Assembly (NCBI GenBank): GCA_004194705.1
Contig: SADC01001296.1
Location: 372,001 to 436,000 of the forward strand
DNA from: Ditylenchus dipsaci
Lineage: Eukaryota > Nematoda > Chromadorea > Rhabditida > Anguinidae
DNA length: 64,000 nucleotides
Direction of reading: 5' to 3'
Below, piece after piece: positions 56,450-64,000 of this stretch (its first letter is position 1; the number at the start of each line of letters is the position of its first letter). A program made the translations under genes and the position numbers. The notes beneath the pieces are model-generated. The model had not been told where the DNA came from. It ran no database searches and saw only the letters and a program-made list of their open reading frames with translations.

Positions 56450-59400
56450 TTAATCACGCACAAAATGGTTGTAAGAGACAAAAATGTTAGGTTTGCAAAG
56501 ATTTTTCAGTCCTAATCCCTTTTGGTCTTCTATGACTTCTGTGGCTAGCTGGTCCGTGATAAAATGTCTTACAAATTCACTTGCATTAAATTCTATTGGC
56601 CACATACACTTTTGCATACCCCAATATGCCAAACATGATAGCCATGGCGGCTCATCTAGCAAAAATTGTATGTAACCATTAGTTTGATCCGAGCTCGGCC
56701 ATCTCTGGCCATCGGAATGCTTCCAGTGATTTAGGTAACTGAAGGCAAATACTTTATCTGAACACACCACAGTTCTGTCCTTTGGCAGTTGCATTCTTGG
56801 GCATAATAGGTTAGCTCTGAAATATTTAAAAACTTTTAAATGAACCTAAGATGTTGTAGCCATTTTTTCAACGGACACGGACAAAAGGCTACAACGGCCG
56901 AAAGGCCACAACAGGCCAAAAAGCTACAACTCGAAAGAAAGGGACAAAAGGCTACAACTCGAAAAAAAGCGACAAAAGGCTACAACTCAGTGAAATTGGG
57001 AAAAAGCGCCGTTAAGTGTTACGAAACACTTATATCAGCCTGGAATCACCTAACGAGTTCTGGTCAATAAAAAATTGAGTTTTGGGACTACTTGAAAATA
57101 ACCTTTTTCTTGGGGGCGCAGGGGGCTTGGTTGGTTAGAGATGCGCACACTCACTTACCTTAGACATAATTTCGAGCAAGACTCTTAATCAAAAATGCAT
57201 TTAGAGGCTTTGTTTTTGCCAAGTCCCATGTTGAAAAACATGATAAAACAGCTAAAAACTCGAAATTTTCGCTTTTTTCATAATTTCACTGAGTTGTAGC
57301 CTTTTGTCCCTTTCTTTCGAGTTGTAGCCTTTTGGCCCCTTTTTCGAGTTGTAGCCTTTTGGCCTGTTGTAGCCTTTCGGCCGTTGTAGCCTTTTGTCAC
57401 GTACCTGTATCTCCAGAACCCTAAAGTACAGAGTACGTGACAAATCGTGACAGGTTCTCGAGATATATACTACAAAAGTTTCCAAATTTGAGTAAAGATT
57501 CAAAGTTTGCCGATCGTTTTTGCGGATGACAACAGTTTTGCTGAAAAGACCCGCGTTTCTTGATTTAGTGAAGCCTTTTTTAAAAACTGTTTTCATTCGC
57601 AAGAACGATCGACAGTATCGTATTCCTTGCTATATTTCCGCTCACATTGACGGATCCGATTTCCACGGAGTTTCAGAATTTCAAAAGTAAGTTTTGTCAT
57701 CAATTTAAATTTTTTATGAAGTCATTTCAATTTCTTATTTTTCATGACACTCTATACCCAAAACGAAAGCTGAGGATCTCCTCTTTCAGAAAATACAGAC
57801 CAAATTTTGCAAATTAGAGAATTTACATACGTAGGGGCTGAATTAAAGGGCTGAATTTAACTAGAAAATGAACTGACAGTTGTCGAAATAGAGACTTTTC
57901 TTTTTCTACTTTTCTAAACTCTCTTATTTACAAAATTTGGTCTGTACTTTCTGAAAAAAGGAGATCGTTCGCTTTCGTTTGGAATATCGGGTGTCATTGA
58001 AAATAAAAAATTTAGCTGATCTCATACTGAAATTACCACTTATTCTGAAAGTTCTGAAACCGCGTGCTTGGTAAAAGTTTTCGATAAAAGGCGGAAAAGT
58101 GGACTCTAATTGGGAAGTAACTTTTTGGGGTTACATTAAATCGAGAGTGGACTGTATAATACAGTCGAACCTAGACAAACCGCCATTCCTGAGGGAGCCG
58201 ATTTGGTGTCGACTAACACGGAAAAAGCTGTACGTCCTGATTTTATGCTCTTGTGCAAACTTTCACGCTGAACACGATGGTGAAACGAAATTTAAAAAAG
58301 GCGCTCTATGGTGGTCAGCTGTCTTTGTGAACTATCAATATCCGATTTTTGTGACTGTACAACTACAAAGGTGTTTTTGCAAAATTTTTGGAAAAAATTT
58401 ATATAATTTTATGTGCAAAAAGAACGCGCAGATTACGAGCTTTCAGATGACATATCGTTGAGGTATTTACGACAGTCAAATAAAAAAAATTTGGCTTACA
58501 GAAACCATTGTGTTTTTTTTAAAGTTATTCATACAAAATTATGTACAAAAAGATGTAAAAACACCATTTTTTAGTTAATGCATGATATGATTCGACCGAG
58601 CGAAAAAAAACTACGCCAGATAGCGCTTTCAAGCAATCTAAAACAATGCTTTTTGAGTGTTAGCAAACGTTCAAAGGTACATTCCAAAAGGCGTCTTGAT
58701 TTGAAACTTTGATTTCGCTCGGAAATCTTGAATTTCTGACACCGGATTCGTGTTCAGCATGGTTGATTCATTTATGAAACTGTCCTTTGATTCTCACACT
58801 CACAGTCAAATTTCAAATTCCGCTCGAGACAAAAACTAGTTGAACTCAAAAATTTCCAAATTTTCAAATAATTTTTGTCTCGAGCGGAATTTGAAATTTG
58901 ACAGTGAGTGTGAGAATCAAAGAACAATCAAAGACCAATATACTTTTAAACGTTTGCTTAACATTCAAAAAGCCTTGTTTTAGATTACTAATAAGCACTA
59001 TCTACTGCAGTTTTCCTCGCTTTGTCGAATAGCATCAATTATTGACTAAAAACAACGTTTTCATATGTGTTTATACATATTTTTGTATGAATAACTTTTT
59101 TGAAAAAAAACACAATGGTTTCTGCAAGCCAAAATTGTTTCATTCGATTTTCTTAAATAGCTCAATGATAGGTCATTTGAAAGCTCGTTATCAGCGCTTT
59201 CTTTTGCCAATAAAATTAGATAAATTTATTGCAAAAAATTATTGCTCGGACTTAAACTTAAGTTTAAGTTCGTCCTAGCATACGCCTGCAAACTTTCGCT
59301 AAAGCCTAAAAACAAAAGTAATCAACAGGGTTGACCAAGGTGAAAAAATGATCTCCTTTTGTATAGGGTCTAAACTATGGCAAAAATCAATGTTTCCTAT

Positions 59401-62400
59401 CCTTTGTTTTATTTCTGAACTTACCTAAATGTCCTTGATTCTTTGTGAACTAATATTTCATACAATGGTCCTTCTCCTACTAATCCATCTCCAATTCCGT
59501 GTATAGCATCCAAAAAGAAAATTCTTCCATGGCATGAAAACAGCTGATTCGTTTGGTGATTTCCACAGATTCCTAATTTTAAAAACTAAAAAACGGCAAA
59601 TAGTATAATAAGTATTCCAGTATACAGTTCACTCTCGATTTTACGCCACTATAAAAATTATCAGATTAACTGGCTATCAAATAAAATAAAGAAACTATAC
59701 TCTTAACTTTATGTCACCGAAATTTGGTTTCGAGGGGTAGCGTAAAATCGATATGGATTGTATGTAAGATTTGTGTGAAATGTCCCTGCTAAATTGAGAA
59801 ATTCCCCAAATTCTCTCAGTTTTATTAGAGCTTGGCTCTAATAAAATGTCGAAGTATGATAGGAAGTCCATTGAGGCCACCCTTTATTTACTTTATCCCA
59901 TTAATTTTTTATCCCACATATTTTAAATTTTTAAAATTTAGCAGTGAAATAGCCTCAAAAATTTGCCGGCTCTAGTACCAAATCTGGTCCTTTTTTTCCT
60001 GGGTCCTCCTGTTTTTTTTAATACTTTATTTGGAGTATAAACGAACAATCACAAATTTAAGCGTTAATTTTCAACCATTTAGATTTGTAATAATAAAGAT
60101 TACCTTTGCCCTTACCTCTATCTTTCACACTCACCTCTACTCTTACCTCACTTTCACCTTAGACACAGATCACTCGAAAGTGACTCAGGATGCATAAAAA
60201 GTATGCATATCAGAGTTAAAAAAACCTGTTCAAAATCTATCATTTTTACCTTCATTTGACTTTAAAAGGGCTAAAAATGGGTGAAAAATGCCCTAAAATA
60301 CCATCTCTGCCTGAAGAGTGGGAGGCGAACTTTTTTTTTGTCAAAATTCAATTTTTTATTCAGAAATTTATTATGTTTTTATTTATTCGGTATAGATATA
60401 TCTTTTTCATCTCGTTAAGCAAAAAAATGAGCCCAAGAGGCGATTTTGGTTCACTTTTCAAAAAATCCGGGTATGGGAGGGGGAACTATGAAAGTGCCAG
60501 AGCCCGAATACGGGCACAGGTTCTAAATTTCAGCGATCTGGTGCTGAATTTTTGCTGCAATATAATCACAGATCAAAAATTATACAAATAATGTTTAAAA
60601 AAGAATTCGTGAGAAGTGCAAAATTAAAAAATCGGCCTTGATTAAAAAACTAGCTTTTGAATTTTTCTGATTTTGGCGAGTATATTTCCATTTCAGCCAT
60701 GAAGATTACCTGTGCATCAAAACTGTCATCTGGCGTGTATTCAGTCCAGTCCTTACCATCATATACATGACATTTTCCATTGGTATTCAGATTAAATATG
60801 GTAATTTTGTGGTCATCCATAAAAATAAAGTGAAAGCGCAGGTCATCTGGTATTGTTTTTGTCCAAAACCGATTAGAAACGTTGTTTATAGGAGCATCAA
60901 GACAGTCAAATCTTCTAGCTGGTTTAAGCGGTGGCCATGGAATTTTTAATTCTTCTAATTTAAGACTAAAGTCTTGTTCATTTAAGTGAAGTCTAAAGCA
61001 GCAACTTGGTTTTACAAACTGAAAAATATATTAAATAAATTAAGGCTAGATTCTTGTTTTTTGTTTTTAACTAGAAACTTATTTGAGATACGGTGCAATG
61101 GTAACAGTTAAGGTTGCTGAATGGTAAATTTACCGGTAAAATAAAAATATTTTACCAACAAAGGGAAATCGGTAAAATACTTTTTGAATGAGTTTTGTTC
61201 GGATAGTGAGTAAACAGCCATTTTTGTAAGAAAATAATTTTCTGAAAATTGAGTTTTGTCTTTTCTCTTCCAGCTCTTCATTCTCTCGATTCGTAAATGT
61301 GGCCCCATTCATCTTCAAGCGGCAACATTTTCGCCTTGGCCCAACCTGTTGTTTTTTTTTCAAAAAATGCTTTGGCCCCCCCCTGTTGTTTTTACCTTAA
61401 CAAAAATAGACTGGGGACCAAGGCATTTTTCAAGAAAAACCAACAGGGGGAGCCAAGTCAAAAATTTTGCCCCCAAAGATAAATAGGGCCGTAATTTTTT
61501 TTGTTCAGATTATGCTTTCGAATGATGCATTGTATGACAGTTTTGAGAATTGAAATTTTTTGAGAAAAGCCAGTATTTATGCTATCGATTAACTATTTTC
61601 CAATAATTACTTTGGTTTTGACTAGAAATCGACATTTTTCTATTTTTTTATCAAACTTCTCCTCGTAAAATCCAAAGAAAAGCTTGACCTACCAAATTAA
61701 AGCTGAAAAACAAGGCTGTAACATGTACTCAAAAATAACTTTAAAAATTACACAAATTGGTAGTTGTTAAGTTTCCGCAATGGTCCATATTTTACCGTAT
61801 TTTACCGAAAAATAGTATTTTACCGGTAAATTTACCGAAAAGTATTTTACCGGCAAATTCAGCAACCCTGTAACCCTGTTACTAAAAGTAGATACAGTCA
61901 AACTCCGATATAGTGGAGCTCCGATATGATGGCACCATGAGTCAAATCCAAGAAATAAAATTATCCCGATATAACAGCACTGGTTTGTTGTGAGAATGAA
62001 ATTTGTGCATAATTTAATTTAAAGGGCCTGACCTCTTCCTACTCGGTGGTCCCCCGCCAATTCAAAATTTTCCCTTGATCATTGGACTTCTGTACGGATT
62101 TTCCGCTAGGTTTCTAACAAAACTAAGCCTAAAATTTGATTTCAGGCCTAGTTTTGTTAGAAACGTGGCGGAAAAATCCGTACAGAAGTCCAATGATCAA
62201 GGGAAAATTTTTGAATTGGCGGGGACCACCGAGTAGGAAGAGGTCAGGCCCTTTAAAGAACATTTGAATTTGTTAGAAAATCTGAACATTTTGTTTTTCT
62301 TTCCTGCATGTTGCTCTGTTTTTTCTCCTTTTTGTTGCTTTGTTCAATTACAGTCGAGTCTCGATAAAGTGCGACTCTGATATAATGCGAGTCGCGATAT

Positions 62401-63558
62401 AGTGCGAATTGGCGAAAGATTTGGTTGGCCATCAAAGAGCTTACCCCCGATATAGTGCGACCCTCGATAATTTGCGTCCGGTCCCCAGCGACCGCACTAT
62501 ACCAAGACTTGACTGTATTAAATGTTCACTATTTCGCTAATTTACACCCTTTCCTCTACTCGACTTCGATTCCAAAAAATTTCAAGGCTCTCACATTGAA
62601 AGCAAAAAATGAAGTCCCTGAAGCAGTTGCGAAAAAAAACAACCAGACCTCAGTCGCCAAGCAGTACTGTTAGCTGTTCTCTCTCTTTTCCCTCGATCTC
62701 GGACCGAATTTTCCTTATACCTTTCCCATACAAATTTTTTTAAGCAATTTTTAATCTAAATTCATTTATTTTGACTTCTTTGACGCATTTATAGGGTAAT
62801 TCGGGGCGACCAATATGACTTCGAAAATATCTGACGTCAAAAACCCAAGCAACTTTTAATAATTGATCAAAAACCCAGAATAATTATAGGACCCCTTTAG
62901 TGTGTCATACCTGCAAACCGTTTTATCGCATCAAATATTGACTTTAATACACCGCGCCATGCCTCAAAAAAAAATTTCTGGGCTAAAAGTTGGCTGCTCT
63001 TTTTAACTGATATTATAATTATTGAAAAAAAATTCACCAACCGTTCCAGTTTCTATAGAAAGTTTTGAGCCGTCTCTTCTTCGAGAAGTTATATAATTAT
63101 AGCAAAGAAAAAGACCATTGGAGCCACAAAAAAGACCTGGACGGTGCTCCAAAACTCTTGAAATTCTGAAACGTTTGATAAATTATAGTATCATCCACAT
63201 GTCACCCGATCGTACCTGCGGACGAAAAAATAGCTATTTTCAACAATGATATATCCAACTTTAGCAGCTTCAAAGTCTGATTTTTATAACTAAAAGTCGA
63301 CCCTTGCTCATCTGCCACAAAGTCTTTGCCAATGCAATAAAAGTAACGAGAGCAGGCACTTTTAGTGGCTCGCTGAAAATAGCGAATAGGCTGGTCAAAA
63401 GTAGCCAAAAGCTGAGCTCCATCAGGTAAATGCTTTAAAGAATTGATTCGGAAAAGTTTGGTGGTATTTTCTTGAGAGCCTGACTGGACATAGTAAAAGT
63501 AGGAGTTGGAAAAACCTAAAGGAGTTGTCAATACAGCAAAATTGCAGTGGAGAAACAT
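56450..63558 (-). CDS. Unknown multi-exon gene (3' exons joined, 5' part incomplete)
   Basis: Three exons join perfectly in phase: 61018-60710 (103 codons), 59585-59425 and 56816-56450, ending TAA at 56452-56450, about 278 residues. A further open segment with a good donor, 63558-63216 (FSNSYFYYVQSGSQ), is probably from the same gene, but its phase (1) does not meet the next exon (0). At least one exon or a different donor is therefore missing between 61.1 and 63.2 kb. The protein is rich in W, C, F and H (WPPLKPARRFDCL, CGNHQTNQLFSCHGRIFF, CMWPIEFNASEF) with strand-turn spacing that could be a beta-propeller or lectin-like fold. I recognise no family, catalytic motif or membrane segment, and no start codon is assigned. 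Its introns contain several MITEs. Confidence 0.55.
56864..57405. mobile_element. Foldback element with AAAAGGCTACAAC arrays
   Basis: Inverted arrays of GACAAAAGGCTACAAC(G/T)CG at 56880-56990 and 57290-57400 enclose a copy of the GCGCATCTCT family. It lies in the last intron of the unknown gene. Tandem composite ends suggest the MULE group. Confidence 0.72.
58480..59130. mobile_element. 650-bp palindromic element
   Basis: Arms mirror across a centre near 58850: CAGAAACCATTGTG...TTATTCATACAAAA on the left against TTTTGTATGAATAA...CACAATGGTTTCTG on the right. The perfect core is TTTGTCTCGAGCGGAATTTG. A related CTCGAGCGGAATTTGAAATTT word occurs at 30798. Class unknown. Confidence 0.7.
61100..61873. 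mobile_element. hAT-like element, TTTACCGGTAAA repeats
   Basis: Ends AAGGTTGCTGAAT and ATTCAGCAACCCTG are inverted and followed by TTTACCGGTAAAAT words. The 8-bp flanks do not match clearly (5 of 8), so the boundary is tentative. A GGACCAAGGC/GCCTTGGCCC inverted pair lies inside at 61335-61425. The element occupies the intron before exon 61018-60710. Confidence 0.65.
62023..62252. mobile_element. TTAA-flanked foldback MITE, near-perfect hairpin
   Basis: Ends AGGGCCTGACCTCTTCCTAC lie in exact TTAA. Arms of about 110 bp are almost fully complementary around CCTAAAATTTGATTTCAGG. It is the best-preserved copy of the family in the window. Confidence 0.9.
62351..62515. mobile_element. 165-bp pogo-like MITE, ATAGTGCGA words
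   Basis: Ends CAGTCGAGTCTCGATAAAGTGCGA and complement are flanked by TA. GATATAGTGCGA repeats inside. Confidence 0.87.
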
Positions 63559-63829
63559 AAAAAGTGTACAAGAAGGGTATTGCTAAAACTTTTGTTTTCA
63601 ACTTTTTTTGAATATGTGCACAACGCCAAAATAGCGGCGATCAGTAAATCGAAATTTTAATTATAAATTTTAGTATCAAATTTTGGCGCTACTGTAATAT
63701 ATCCGCCTCTAATTATTTACCTCTAATTATTAACTTTAAGGGCAAAATTTTCAACGTTTTTAGTGCAGACCCAAAATCCAAAAAGTGAAAGTTCTCGGTA
63801 AACTTCTCAGTGAAAGTTTTCAGTAAGTG

Positions 63830-63875
63830 TAAGTTCCCAAAGCTTGAAGTTCCCAAAGCTTGAAGTTCCCAAAGT
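63830..63875. repeat. Short tandem repeat (TTCCCAAAGCTTGAAG)
   Basis: Three near-identical 16-bp units. The remaining sequence to 64000 shows no gene I can support. Confidence 0.7.
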
Positions 63876-64000
63876 TGTTGTTGGCTGTCCAATTAGTATA
63901 AAATTGCTTGATGAAACATTTCATGAAAAAATGTTATCACCGGCACAACGGGACCACTCATGTCCTTTTCTAAAAAAACACCTAATTTTAAACTTCAAGG

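Noticed and set aside
61100..61873. Exact 8-bp target duplication for the TTTACCGG element
   Set aside because: The flanks agree at only about five of eight positions, so the class and limits remain tentative.
1..64000. tRNA, rRNA or other structured RNA genes
   Set aside because: I scanned for tRNA box A/B-like pairs and conserved rRNA words and saw none convincing; the many hairpins are MITEs.

Overview
The window reads as nuclear DNA of a small AT-rich animal, most likely a nematode. The genes are split by short GT-AG introns, and one spliced gene encodes a 340-residue seven-helix protein with the hallmarks of the nematode-restricted SRE chemoreceptor family. No tRNA, rRNA, CRISPR array or bacterial-style operon was seen. 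I reconstructed exons by hand from splice signals and codon phase; nothing was searched against a database.

Host genes. An LHFPL-like tetraspan gene, complete in three exons, lies at 5699-6478 (-). A WDR6-like WD40 gene (partner of the tRNA position-34 ribose methylase) lies at 26291-35551 (-) in 14 exons. An SRE-type receptor lies at 39886-45142 (+) in five exons. A gene of unknown function has linked 3' exons at 56450-61018 (-) and probably a further exon at 63216-63558. A dispersed family of very small secreted cysteine-rich peptides has three-exon members at 11430-11812 (-), 24687-25050 (-), 49707-50043 (-) and 51413-51747 (+), plus two identically deleted relics near 10.2 and 23.8 kb. 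Each mature peptide carries two four-cysteine modules joined by a conserved linker, and the intact promoters share a TATAAAA box about 50 bp upstream of the ATG.

Duplication. A block at about 9.8-12.1 kb is repeated at 23.2-25.35 kb, and the last exons of WDR6 are repeated as a dead copy at 21.4-23.2 kb. Comparing the copies gives empty sites that fix the boundaries of several insertions.

Mobile DNA fills most of the rest. There is a non-LTR retrotransposon at about 14.24-18.15 kb, a decayed MULE with FLYWCH finger at 18850-21315, remnants of hAT and mariner transposases, and dozens of non-autonomous elements. Many of the latter have clean target duplications: 8 bp (hAT type), TTAA (piggyBac type), TA (mariner/pogo type), about 10 bp (MULE type) and TTA (Harbinger type). 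They are often nested and fill the introns of WDR6, the SRE gene and the unknown gene.

A caution for any reader: several otherwise coherent reading frames (WDR6 three times, the LINE polymerase, one peptide gene) are each broken by a single-base shift at a short homopolymer. This points to assembly errors at least as much as to gene death.
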